DNA of 64,000 nucleotides from Bacteroidota bacterium (GTDB taxonomy: Bacteria > Bacteroidota > Bacteroidia > B-17B0 > Aurantibacillaceae), in the NCBI GenBank assembly GCA_016702705.1, contig JADJDM010000001.1, positions 372,001 to 436,000 on the forward strand, given 5' to 3'. Under the pieces are notes generated by a model. That model did no database searches and was not told the origin of the DNA. It worked only from the letters and a program-made list of their open reading frames with translations. The translations under genes and the position numbers were made by a program. Every line of letters starts with the position of its first letter. The first letter of the stretch is position 1. Shown piece by piece: positions 26,683 to 37,000 of this stretch.

Positions 26683-27375
26683 TTAATACCGCAACTTTCT
26701 TAAGATTGATTCGAACAACAAACGTCCGTCTTCGTTAGATAATTCTGCGTCGGAAGCGCGCTCAGGGTGAGCATCATTCCAAAAACATTTTTACCTGCGT
26801 TACAAACACCCGCAATGTTTTCCAATGCACCATTAGAGTTTGCTTCTGCACTTACTTTTCCTTGCTCATCGCAATATCTGAAAAGAATTTGGTCGTTATC
26901 GTTCAGCTGTTTTAAAGTTGCTTCATCAGCAAAATATTTTCCTTCGCCATGAGCAATAGGAATTTTTAGAGCTTTATCTTTTGGAATAAGATTAGTAACC
27001 AACGAATCCGTGTTTTCTCTTTAATAAAACATTTTTGCAAATGAATTTACGTTCATTGTTATGTAATAAAGCAATCTGGTAATAAACCTGCTTCACATAA
27101 AATTTGAAAACCATTACAAACACCAAACACAAATCCGCCTTTAGCTGCATGGGCAACAATGCTTTCCATAATTGGAGAAAAACGAGCAATTGCCCCGCTT
27201 CTTAAAATAATCTCCGTATGAGAATCCCATATGATAACACAATAAAATCACAACCTTCAAGGTCGGTATTTTTATGCCAAAGCTTTACTGTTTCTTGTTT
27301 CATGATATCACGTAAAACGTAAACCATGTCTTCATCACAATTAGATCCTAGGAAAACTACTACTCCAAACTTCAT
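26683..27375 (-). pseudogene. purQ: Phosphoribosylformylglycinamidine synthase subunit PurQ, frameshifted
   Basis: The glutaminase subunit of FGAM synthase, step four of purine synthesis. Reading from ATG 27375, the pieces are FGVVVFLGSNCDEDMVYVL, RSGAIARFSPIMESI, the nucleophile motif GVCNGFQILCEAGLL, PIAHGEGKYF and, in another frame, HPERASDAELSNEDGRLLF, ending with TAA at 26683-26685. That gives about 230 residues, the normal length of the stand-alone small PurQ. At least four indels interrupt it (near 27230, 27070, 27010 and 26770). All catalytic motifs survive in one frame or another, which argues for sequencing errors. The RSGAIA codons contain a TGCCCCGCT motif (27191-27199). Confidence 0.83.
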
Positions 27376-27399
27376 ACGAATGCTTATTTAATTAAGGGT

Positions 27400-27407
27400 C
27401 AAAGGTA
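27400..27407 (-). promoter_or_regulatory. -7 promoter box (TACCTTTG) for purQ
   Basis: An exact TAnnTTTG match on the minus strand, 24 bases before the purQ ATG at 27375. Confidence 0.55.
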
Positions 27408-27413
27408 CATTAT

Positions 27414-28397
27414 TTACAAATATCCTACTGCTTGAAGATTTGAACAAACATAAGCTGCAACAAAAGTAAGTTAAAAACTCACGCAATCCGTTCTTTTTGG
27501 TGCCACCGATATAATCTCCTATAAAATAGATAATTGAATTAAAACCAAGCCTCCCATAAAAACTGCGCTTCTGCCATTACAAAAATGGACAAAAAGCCAA
27601 AAACAAAACATCCACAATAATACATACTTAACTTTTTGAGTTTTTATTTTTGCGAATTACTTCTTCCTAACATGTAAATAATTGATAAGAAAAACATAAA
27701 ACAGCAGTTGTATGAATCAAAAATGTCCCTTTTCCGAAACTAAAAGCATGAATAGGGACAATGCTTTCCTGAATAATTTGCCAATAATACATGTAGTCTC
27801 TATTACCCATAAACAGTAAGGCAGAAGCAATAATTAAAGGGGTAAGTATTCCTAATAAACTCAAGAGCCATTCTCGCAGTTTAAATGGCTTTAAAATCAA
27901 CATTGCAATAAATGGAACGCCTTACAAATACAATAAACGGGGCATAAAACAATACTGCTAGCGACAATAAAAAAAAAGCATCAAACACTCCGAAAGCGAC
28001 ATTTCTTCTCGATAAATCGAAAATAATCTAAATAAGGCGAGCAATACAATAGTTGATGCAGGTATTATTGGGTGAAAAGCGCCAGAAAGGTTTAAAAGCC
28101 CAGTAAATAAAATAAAGAAAAGCCAGGTAGGAGGTTTTGTTTATCGCTTATTTCATGCCTTTGTCCAAACAAAGGAAATAAGGTAGCCATTTGCTATGCT
28201 AAACAATAAATTAAGCCCCAAAACAGATTTACCGAGCTATTATTAAGAAAGATCGAGAAAAATAAAACTCGTTTTTAATCCAGAAACTTGATGAAAAGGA
28301 GGTAAAATAAGGCTAAAAAGCCCATACAAAAATGGCCGCAACAGGCAGTAAAAACGTAGCCTAGTTTATCATTTATTCCTAAAAAACCTGCTACCAT
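27414..28397 (-). pseudogene. DUF6427 family integral membrane protein, frameshifted
   Basis: About 984 bases of minus-strand sequence coding, with many breaks, for a very hydrophobic protein of about 327 residues. It begins MVAGFLGINDKLGYVF at 28397. Recognisable pieces are FYLLFIKFLD, LVNLFWGL-like segments, a central helix near LAVLFYAPFIVFV, LILKPFKLREWLL and the end FLLTFVAAYVC before TAA at 27414-27416. The pattern of serial membrane helices with conserved FKLREW-type text matches DUF6427 of Bacteroidota, function unknown. It lies upstream of purQ and is divergent from a small membrane protein. At least eight indels are needed to reconcile it. Confidence 0.6.
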
Positions 28398-28420
28398 TTT
28401 AGTTAATTCCTAATTCTTTG

Positions 28421-28428
28421 TAATTTTG
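28421..28428 (+). promoter_or_regulatory. -7 promoter box (TAATTTTG)
   Basis: An exact TAnnTTTG match 26 bases before the small membrane protein start at 28455, in the short divergent gap with DUF6427. Confidence 0.5.
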
Positions 28429-28454
28429 TGCCACAAACTTAACAATTTTAAGCT

Positions 28455-28639
28455 ATGACATATACTGAATTTTGGACAGGAATTGGTGATTTTTCACAGC
28501 AACGTTTCAATATATGAAACCAATCGGGAATATTTATAACTATCCGTTTTGGGTGCTTATTTTTTTGTTTGTTAGCTTTTGGACAACTAGAATGATAAAG
28601 CAAACTAAAGACGCAAAAAGAACGGCACTTTTAATTTAA
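28455..28639 (+). CDS. Small membrane protein (about 61 residues), one frameshift
   Basis: ATG at 28455 begins MTYTEFWTGIGDF. One base is missing in the T-run near 28488-28492. Adding it gives GDFFTATFQYMKPIGN, then a single membrane helix (YPFWVLIFLFVSFWTT) and a basic tail RMIKQTKDAKRTALLI ending at TAA 28637-28639. Small membrane proteins of this layout often sit beside DUF6427 in Bacteroidota (DUF6341-like), but the match is by layout rather than clear sequence identity. It has its own -7 box and is followed by a palindromic terminator. Confidence 0.6.
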
Positions 28640-28658
28640 TTAATAATTATCCTATTTG

Positions 28659-28706
28659 ACCCAGTGTCATCCTGAGCTTGACGAAGGACGACACTGGGTT
28701 TTTGTT
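28659..28706 (+). terminator. Terminator built on a REP-like palindrome
   Basis: Stem ACCCAGTGTC (28659-28668) with GACACTGGGT (28690-28699), followed by TTTTTGTTTT. The loop holds TCATCCTGAGCTTGACGAAG, the same core as in the palindrome at 37506-37560. Confidence 0.8.
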
Positions 28707-28714
28707 TTAATAAA

Positions 28715-29465
28715 TTAATTATCTAACCACTTCTTAAAATCCAACTCGTTCTCTGCTCACAATTGCATCTTCTTTCGCATAATCCTATAATTGTAAGTTT
28801 TAATCGACTATTAAAATAGGCGCTAGCTTTTTGAACTGAGTTTATGTTGATTAACACTTTTCTATTTATTCTAAAAAACAATTCGGGCGAAATTATTTCT
28901 TCTAGTTGATCGAGTGTATAATCAATAGGATACTTTTTTGCTTTTGTGATGTGATTGCTAATACCAATCCGTCTTCCGATAAAAAATAATTAATGTCTTC
29001 AGTTTTTAATGAAGATATGGTGTCTCCAATTTTAACCATAAACCTATTTTTATATTGCTTTATGAACGTTTTGGAGAATTGCCGAAATATCTTCTGCAAT
29101 CATTGATTGTTTAGTTTGAATTCCTTTCTTAAATTTTTCGATGGCTACTTTTAACTCTTCAATGTCGATTGGTTTGAGTAAATAATCAACGCTGTTTAAC
29201 TTAAAGGCTTTAATTGCATACTCATCATAAGCAGTTGTAAAAATGATAGGGACTTCTATTTTACTTTACTAAATAGTTCGAAACTGATCCCATCTGCTAA
29301 ATGTATATCTACAAAAGCAAATCAGCATCATTGTTCTTTAAAATACTCTACCTTTTTTAACCGAATCAAACACTTGTAATACTTCAATAGAAGGCTCAAC
29401 ACGCTTAAGCATTGTTTGCAAATGTTCTGCAGATAATTTTCGTCTTCTAGTATTACAATTTTCAT
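28715..29465 (-). pseudogene. LytR/AlgR-type response regulator (receiver plus LytTR), frameshifted
   Basis: ATG at 29465 starts MKIVILEDE, the receiver acidic pocket. The phospho-acceptor is in DIHLADGISFELF, the switch Thr in PIIFTTAYDEYAIKAF, and the conserved Lys in VDYLLKPIDIEELK. The C-terminal half is a LytTR DNA-binding domain: RFMVKIGDTISSLKTEDINY, FFRINRKVLININ, and an end reading DFKKWLDN before TAA at 28715-28717. At least five indels break it. Its ATG overlaps the stop of the histidine kinase gene by four bases (ATGA), as expected for a LytS/LytR-like pair. The target genes are unknown; the neighbouring quinone reductase and TonB-dependent receptor are candidates. Confidence 0.78.
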
Positions 29466-30479
29466 TGTGCTCTTAATAATGGAATGCTTACTTCAAAGGT
29501 ATCGCTAGTAGAAACAATTTCTATATTTCTTTCCGCAAAATAAGAATACCGTTCTTTAATGTTTTTTTAATCCTGTTTTCTGAGCAGGCTCTTCATTTGT
29601 TCTCAATCGTAGATTATTAGAAATAATTAAAGTGTTTTTTGTCTGCTTTAATATTAACTGTGAGTGGATACTCAGAAGAACACTCGTTATGTTGAATAGC
29701 ATTTTCAATTAATATTTGCAGTGCCATAGGAGGAAGCAATAAAATTTTTGCTCCGTCGGCTATTTCATAATTAAACTGTATGCTTTCATCAAATCGGATT
29801 TTTAATAAAAAGTATAGGATTTAATAAAGGTTAATTCGTTTTCTAAAGTAACTAATTCTGTTTCCTTATTATCTAACAAATAACGATATACTTTTGATAG
29901 CTGACTAATAAATGAAACCGCTTTATCTTGATCCTTGTAAACTAATGATGACAGCACGCTCAGGTTATTAAATAGAAAATGTGGGTTTATTTGATTTTTT
30001 AAATTTTGTAATTGCGCCTGCAATGTTTCAGATTTGTAATGCTCAACCTCAACTAGGGGATTTTTCCATTTGCTGAAAAATTGGGCTCCAATAGAACTAG
30101 TAGAAAGTATGATTGAAATTAAAACGCCAATAACTATTGAAGTCATCATAAATTTTCTTTCATCGCTTCTGGTAAACTGCATACATATTTATTATATGAA
30201 AGCATGGAGAGAAAAATAATTCCTGCACTATACACAACAACTAATGGAAATTGCATTAGCAGTCGCTTACTAGGGCTTTTTTCCCAAGCACTATTTTGTC
30301 TGCCATTTATCTAAAAGTACATTTCTTCCCACACTAAAAATGTGATTAAAATAGCTGCTACATAGTCATAAATCTTATTGTGATTTGGATCGTTTGCATA
30401 AGTAACCACATCCAACAATAAAGAAATGATGATTCCAACAAGTATTATTCCTGTGTATTTTGAAACTACTTTTAGCATT
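29462..30479 (-). pseudogene. LytS-family sensor histidine kinase, frameshifted
   Basis: Starts at ATG 30479 with MLKVVSKYTGIILVGIIIS. It has a membrane part of about four helices and then the His_kinase domain LQNLKNQINPHFLFNNLSVL, whose histidine is the phosphorylation site of the LytS/YehU group. A further intact stretch is FISQLSKVYRYLLDNKETEL. The ATPase part is split over three frames and ends EVSIPLLRAQ at 29462. Corrected length is about 339 residues, typical for Bacteroidota members. No periplasmic sensor domain is present, so the signal is probably sensed in the membrane. The stop and the next gene's start share ATGA. Confidence 0.78.
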
Positions 30480-30495
30480 TTATAAAAATAAACAT

Positions 30496-31073
30496 TTATG
30501 CGCTTGCTTTTCCTAATTCATAAACCATTCTCAAATTTTTTCGCGGAACTCATTGGTTGATTTTCTAATTGGAGCAATAGCTGTTACTTTAACAGGATTA
30601 ATACCACAAAACTGCAAGGTTCGTTTTTTTTACTTGATTTACCGATGGAGCATTAAAGAAATACTTGTAAATAATACTGGTGTATCTGCGGTATAAATTA
30701 TTCTTCCCGTTCGTCCACTCAATAATTTATCCCACATTGGGCTGTTTTCTCTATATTTAAAAGCGAAACCAGGAGTAATGTTCTATCGAAAAAACCTTTT
30801 TTAATAATGCAGGAACCGAACCCCACCAAACAGGATGAACAATTACAATGTGATTTGCTTTTAAAATTTTCTTTTGCGCATCTTGCAAATCTTTTTCTAA
30901 TTCGGTATGCGAACTAAAACCGCCTGTGAGATTTAAATCAAATTTTATATCAATTAAGTTTACTAACTCTACCTGGTTGCCGGATTCTTCAGCGCCTTTT
31001 TTATACTCTTCTCTAAAGCCTTGCAATATGAATCCTTAACTGGGTGACCGTTTATTATTAATATATTTTTCAT
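30496..31073 (-). pseudogene. NAD(P)H dehydrogenase (quinone)/flavodoxin-like reductase, frameshifted
   Basis: ATG at 31073 gives KNILIINGHPVKDSYC, the flavin phosphate-binding start of the NQO1/KefF-like family. It continues with VELVNLIDIKFDLNL and the signature IVIVHPVWWGSVPALLKKVF. The C-terminus reads MVYELGKASA before TAA at 30496-30498. About 192 residues after correction, with at least four indels. The family reduces quinones or nitro-compounds with two electrons from NAD(P)H. It lies 5 bases from the TonB-dependent receptor stop and upstream of the kinase/regulator pair. Confidence 0.75.
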
Positions 31074-31078
31074 GCAAT

Positions 31079-33452
31079 TTAGAATTGAATTTTATATACA
31101 AAGTTTGGAAATAAACCTATTTGATATGCTGTATTCACAGTATTTGTAAGTGGATTATAACGTTGAGCAAATACATTTTTATTGTTGGTTACATTTTGTA
31201 CATCAAAGAAAACAGATTGTGCTAATTTGCGTTTGCTGCTATTAAATGTTACACCGGCTTTAACATCCATTCTAAAAAAAGTTTGGGTTACGAGCAGAAA
31301 ACGCATAATCATCTCCTTTTAAAACTTGTTGCTGAATCATTTGCGATGCAGCTAAATCAACAGGCGTGTAAAATCTTCCTCCTGCTTGTGTTACTTTAGC
31401 ATCGATAGTAAATGAATTACGTTTTTCTTTTCCAAATTTAAATTCTTTTCCAACTAACACATTGTAAACAAACTTCCCATTAAATGCAGTATTGCGTTCT
31501 TTGTTGTCGCTTCCTTTGTATTTTGATTCGTAAATAGTTCCAGTGATTAAACCATAATATCCTTTGCTGAAAAATTTCTCTATCGTTAACTCTGCTCCGT
31601 AATTCGTTCCTGTTCCTGTGTTTTTTAAATAACCAACTTCATTAGGACTAAAGCTTGCACCTGCATTTAACATGGAGAAACTACTTGCTTTTTCTGAAAC
31701 AGGAATGTTCCATAAATATTGATAATACACTTCTGTTTTTATTCTCCAATCTTTAATAGGTAATACATCGTAACCCAAAACAAAATGGTGACTTCTAGTA
31801 AAATCTAAGTTTTTATTGGATTGGTCGTAAGTGCCATCTGCTTTGATTGAACGATAAAAATAAACATCTAATGGTTGCATTTGACTATGCATTCCGTAAC
31901 CTACACTAATCGTATTTTTTGAATTAATTTGATACTTCGCTCCTATTCTTGGCTCAATCGAATTTGAATTATTCAACAACAAATGTTGGCTGTGTATACC
32001 AAGGTTAATAGTTATTTTATCTGATGGATTGTATTTTGCATGCGCATAGCCTTGAATTAAAAATGTTATCGTTATAATCCCAAATTTGATTCCAAGTTGG
32101 GTAAACTCTCTGTTTCTGTAAAACAAAACCAAATTCATCATTTCTGTAATTGCTCCTACCTTTAAGAACAAACGCGAATTAAACTTAGTATTAAAGGAAG
32201 TGTTAATGGAATGATTTAAGCGTTTCGTTGTATTATCCAATACTCGAGTAGCGCCATCATCTGCAACAGAAATAGTATCTTCATAATAAGTAGATGAAGC
32301 ATACGAACTACCCAACACTGTATTGAAATAAGATTTTTTACCTACACGAATAAAATGTTTTAATCCAACTAGACCTACATCACTCGTAAAATAGCTGTCT
32401 ACACTTGGGTCGGCAAACAAATCCGTACTATCTGTTTTATCATGTAAAAACTCTATATTACTTTTTCCTGCTAAACCAAATAATGTAAACTTGCCCAGCG
32501 TTGTCATTCCACCATTTATTTTAAAAGAAATATCTTGATAAAAAGGTGTTGCTGTTGTGCCAATAGGAATTCCAATTTTTTGTGCAACACCTGTAAACGC
32601 ATAACGGTAAGCAATTAAATAGGAAGAACCTTTTGCTTTATTTATTGGACCTTCTGTCATTGCCTCAACCCCAGTAAGCGCGCCAATTTGAATGGTGTGT
32701 TCTCTTTTTTCTGAATTACCATTTCTAAAACCTAAATCAAAAACACCTGCGTTTGCATTACCATACTCAGAAGGAAAAGCAGAGGTGAAAAAATCAGAAT
32801 TCTTCATAACATTAGTGTTTAATGCACTTACAGGTCCGCCCGTTGTTCCAATTGTAGAAAAGTGATTTGGGTTTGGAATGTTTAATCCTTCGATTCTCCA
32901 CAATACACCTGTAGGCGAATTTCCTCTAATAACAATATCGTTTCTCGAATCATCAGGAGAACTAACACCTGCAAAGTTAGCTGCTAAACGTGATGGGTCA
33001 GAGCGACCACCTGCATAACGATTTACCTCTTCCATCGAAAAAAGAACGTCCGCTTACGCTTGATAATTCATTATTTGTTTCGTTTTTCTTACTTGCCGAA
33101 ATTTCTATTTCGTTTAATGTGCTAACTGATTCTTCTAAAGAAATATCCATTACCACTTCTTTACCTGATGTAACAACCACATTGGATAATACAACTCTTT
33201 ATAACCAATGTAGCTTACTTTTAAATCGTATCTGCCTGGGGCAAGCTCTGTTATTTTGTATTTACCATCTATATCGCTAGAGGCAAATTTTTGCGGGCTT
33301 GAGTTCATCACAATCACATTTACACCTGGTATTGGAAATTGTGATTGTTTATCGAGAATAATACCTCTAATGTTTTGACTGCTTTGTTGCGCAGCCATAT
33401 TGCCATAAAAGGCAATCGTAAGAAGAATAAAAATATATAGTGCTTTTTTCAT
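31079..33452 (-). pseudogene. TonB-dependent receptor with carboxypeptidase-regulatory-like N-terminus, frameshifted
   Basis: About 791 codons. Residues 1-21 are a signal peptide (FILLTIAFYGNMAAQ). A CarboxypepD_reg-like domain follows (IRGIILDKQSQFPIPGVNVI, then GYKEL). The plug has NDIVIRGNSPTGVLWRIEG, and the barrel ends in FPNFVYKIQF at 31079. Breaks lie near 33185, 33040 and 31290, and the segment VLFYRNREFTQLGIKFGIIT suggests another near 32070. The plug and barrel resemble SusC-like importers, but it is shorter than most and no SusD partner is adjacent, so the substrate is open. A -7 box lies 17 bases upstream. Confidence 0.82.
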
Positions 33453-33469
33453 ATTGAATTAATTTAAAG

Positions 33470-33477
33470 CAAAACTA
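33470..33477 (-). promoter_or_regulatory. -7 promoter box (TAGTTTTG) for the TonB-dependent receptor
   Basis: An exact TAnnTTTG match on the minus strand 17 bases before the ATG at 33452. Confidence 0.5.
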
Positions 33478-33549
33478 ACTCCATTAAAAACACCCTGAAA
33501 GAGAAAAGCGATGAACTGTTGATTTAATAGCGTGAATTGTAAATTGGGT

Positions 33550-33968
33550 TTACTCTCCAAAATTTATTTGATACACATCTGTTCTGTTTCGAAGAATGTT
33601 CCTTATCTCAAAACCGCCTGCTTGCGGAATTTCCTCAACCAAATCGAATGTTTTACACGATTTTGGTAATCCAGTAAATATTAAGGTAAAACGATGCGTT
33701 ACACCCACCTCAATGGGTGTCCAGTAAGGATAAAGTGTAATATTTTCGAAATGAACTAGTCTACTTTTATGAAATGAGTTGTTTGCTATTAAAAAAGTGG
33801 TGCTCCAAATCCTAATAAGTTCTGGCCAATCGCCTCTGTTTTTGAAAAACCATGTACTGTAACTTGCCCCTCGGTATCAGGTAATAAAGTTAGTTCCTCC
33901 GCAATTTTTGGTTTGGGGATTTTAATCTCTGGTTCTTCAATCTCAATTACACCATCTTTGAAACTCAT
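33550..33968 (-). CDS. Conserved hypothetical protein (about 139 residues), one frameshift
   Basis: ATG at 33968 begins MSFKDGVIEIEEPEIKIPKP. The sequence changes frame at a homopolymer (A-run 33845-33849 on the plus strand, five bases). A sixth base gives HGFFKNRGDWPELIRIWSTT, then a strand-rich part (ITLYPYWTPIEVGVTHRFTL, then LVEEIPQAGGFEIRNILRN) and the stop at 33550-33552. The total of 419 bases is one short of a whole number of codons, consistent with a single deletion. There is no signal peptide or membrane segment. I do not recognise a functional family, though the C-terminal half looks like a conserved Bacteroidota protein. Confidence 0.6.
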
Positions 33969-34039
33969 ACCGCAAAATTACACAAAATCCGAAAGCAAAT
34001 AATTAACATAAAAAACCCACCTAAATCGGTTAAGATTAA

Positions 34040-34047
34040 TACATTTG
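34040..34047 (+). promoter_or_regulatory. -7 promoter box (TACATTTG)
   Basis: An exact TAnnTTTG match 17 bases before the ATG at 34065. Confidence 0.55.
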
Positions 34048-34064
34048 TTATAAATTCGCCTTTC

Positions 34065-37000
34065 ATGAAACAGTTAATTTTTATCTTTTCGGTTCTATTT
34101 GTTTTAAATACAAATCGCTTGGTTTCTCAAACAGGCGATACCATTAAAGTTCAAACTTTTACTTTTGGTTCGCCACAAGACGCTTGGTTTGTTTTTCCTT
34201 CGGACACTGTTCGTTTCGAAAAAATATTAATGCAATACACATTAAAATGTAATCCAGCTCAAAGTCCAGCTTGTGGTGAGTGGGATTACCTAACTTATTC
34301 TTATTTATACAAACACACTGGTTTAATAGATAGTTCCGCTGTTATTCAACCAAGTTATATTGCTAATGGAAGTAGTCCAAACAGTGTAATGTACATGAAT
34401 ACTCCTTCTTATAATTACACTACTTCATGGCAGTATCAAACAGTAATAACTAATACAACAAGTTTAAATACAGCAACTATTGGTATTGATAATACTCCTT
34501 CTAATCACCCGCTTGGTGCATCTGCCCCTGTTTCGCGTTCACAATATTTATGGAAAGCTTCGGAAATGACAAGTGCAGGAATGACTGCTGGAAATATTAC
34601 TGGTTTACAATTATACTTGCAATCATTAGGCAGTGAATTAAGAAATTTAACTATTCGATTAAAAACTACAAGTGCAGATAGTATTACAAAAATAAATTTC
34701 AGTAACACTGGCTACACAACTGTATACACACACAACAAACTGTTTACCTCAACTGGCTGGAATAGTTTACAATTTACCACACCTTTTAATTGGAATGGTA
34801 CATCTAATTTATTAGTTGAACTTTTATATGACAACACAACTGTAGGAACAAACAATGTTGTTGCCTCAACACTTACTAATTTTAAATCGGGTTTAGTTAA
34901 TGCAGGTGCTGATCGCTGTTTGTCGTTTCATTCGAATGGCTTTGTTAATGCTCCAGTTAACAATCAAGTTGCTGCAATTGATTCCTTTGTTACTGTTTCC
35001 TTTTGGGCTTATGGTACTCCTCAATATCAACCAATGGATGGAACTTGTTTTGAAGCAGTTGATTCAGCTGGAAACCGTGTGCTTAACTCACACACTCCTT
35101 GGAGTGATAGTAGAATATATTGGGATGCAGGAAATGAAAGTGGATATGACCGCGCAATTAAACTTGCCACAACTGTACAAATAGAGGGTCAATGGAATCA
35201 TTGGGCCTTTACAAAAAATGTTCTTACAAATACCATGAAAACATTTTTAAATGGAACACAAGTGCAAACTGTTACAGGAATGAGCAAACGAATGTTGAAT
35301 ATCGATAAATTTAGAATTGGTAAAGGTAATTGGTCGGGCTCACAAACATACGAAGGTAAAATGGATCAATTTTGTGTTTTCAATAAGGACCTAACGCTTG
35401 CTAATGTTCAAAAACTATACAGAAACAAAATTGATCTTACTCATCCCAATTACAACAACCTAATTTTAAATTATAATTTTGATGATGGTAATTATTTAAC
35501 TGCTATTGATGAATCACCTGTTCCTCATGCACTCGGAACGCTAAATGATGGAGTAAACAATCCATTAAAACCAGCAAAAGAATTAGTTACAAATTTTACT
35601 GAAACATACTCCCGCCCAAATATTATTTTCGAACAAGGAGTTTATACTTCTCATAGAGACTCTTCTCTTGTAATTGATTCTGTTACGAAAAGTCCTATAC
35701 AAATAGTTATTTATGGTGATTCAATTAATAATCCTGGAACTCCAACCGACACATTAACCGTTTGGCCAAGCTATTATTCTAATTACCTTTACAATGCACA
35801 AGGTGTTGCAATTGATTCTACATTAGTAACGCCACATGATACCATTACTTTATCATATTATACTTGGTATCGCAAATTCCCACAAGTGTTACGTTACGAA
35901 CTAGCGCGTTACATTACTCCTTATGGAAATGGATTAAGTTTAGGTAATGGCTGGACATGGACTTTTGATGTTAGTGATTATCGAACTTTGCTTGCAGATA
36001 GCGTTCATATTGCTGCTGGTAACTGGCAAGAATTATTAGATATGCAATTCATCATGATTAAAGGAACACCTCCGCGTGATGTTGTAGATATACAAAATGT
36101 GTACACAGGTTCTTTTGATTACGGACATACAAATGACCCTATTGAATCTCACTTAACGCCTAAGCAAATAAGCATTCCTGCTAATGCAGTCAACACTCGT
36201 TGGAAATCGCGCGTAACAGGGCATGGAATGGATACACCACAAAACTGTGCGGAGTTTTGTCCGAAAACACATTACTATAAAGTAAATGGAACAACACGTT
36301 TTTCCAAATTAGTATGGAGAGATAATTGTGATGTAAATCCATTGTATCCACAAGGAGGAACTTGGGTATATGATAGAGCAAACTGGTGTCCTGGTGCAGA
36401 AGTTTGGACCTATGATTTTGAATTAACTCCATTTACTACTGCTGGCACAACCGTAACACTAGATCATGATGTGCAAGCTTACACGAACAATGGAGAATGG
36501 AGTTATTATCAAATAGAAGATCAAGTTGTAAGTTACGGCGCGCCTAATTTTAGTTTAGATGTAGCAATGGAAGATATTTTATCTCCTACAACAAATCAAA
36601 TGTGGTTAAGAAAAAATCCCATTTGTACCAATCCAATTATTCGTATTAAAAACACTGGTTCAACTACACTTACTAACTTAACTATCACCTATGGTGTAAC
36701 TGGCGCAACACCTTCTGTTTACAACTGGACAGGCAGTTTAGCCTTTATGCAAATTGCGGAAGTTACTTTAGGAAATTTTGCAAGCAACACAGGAGGAACG
36801 GAGTTTTACGTTACACTAAGTAATCCAAATGGCGGTGCAGATCAATATGCTTTCAATAATACCATGAAAAGTGTTTACAATCTTCCTCCACAAATTCCTT
36901 CAAAATTAGTTATCGAATTAAAAACAAATTCAGTTCCATCAGAAAACTCTTATACGTTGAAAGACGGAAGCGGGGTAACTGTTTTTCAAAGAAATGGTTT

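Noticed and set aside
24714..33452. Reductive evolution or a degraded genomic island
   Set aside because: The broken genes have no shared function, keep all motifs in alternate frames, show no stop-rich divergence or compositional change, and include purQ and recO. Sequencing error is simpler.
31079..33452. SusC partner of a SusCD polysaccharide utilisation locus
   Set aside because: No SusD-like lipoprotein or glycoside hydrolase is adjacent, and the receptor is shorter than typical SusC.
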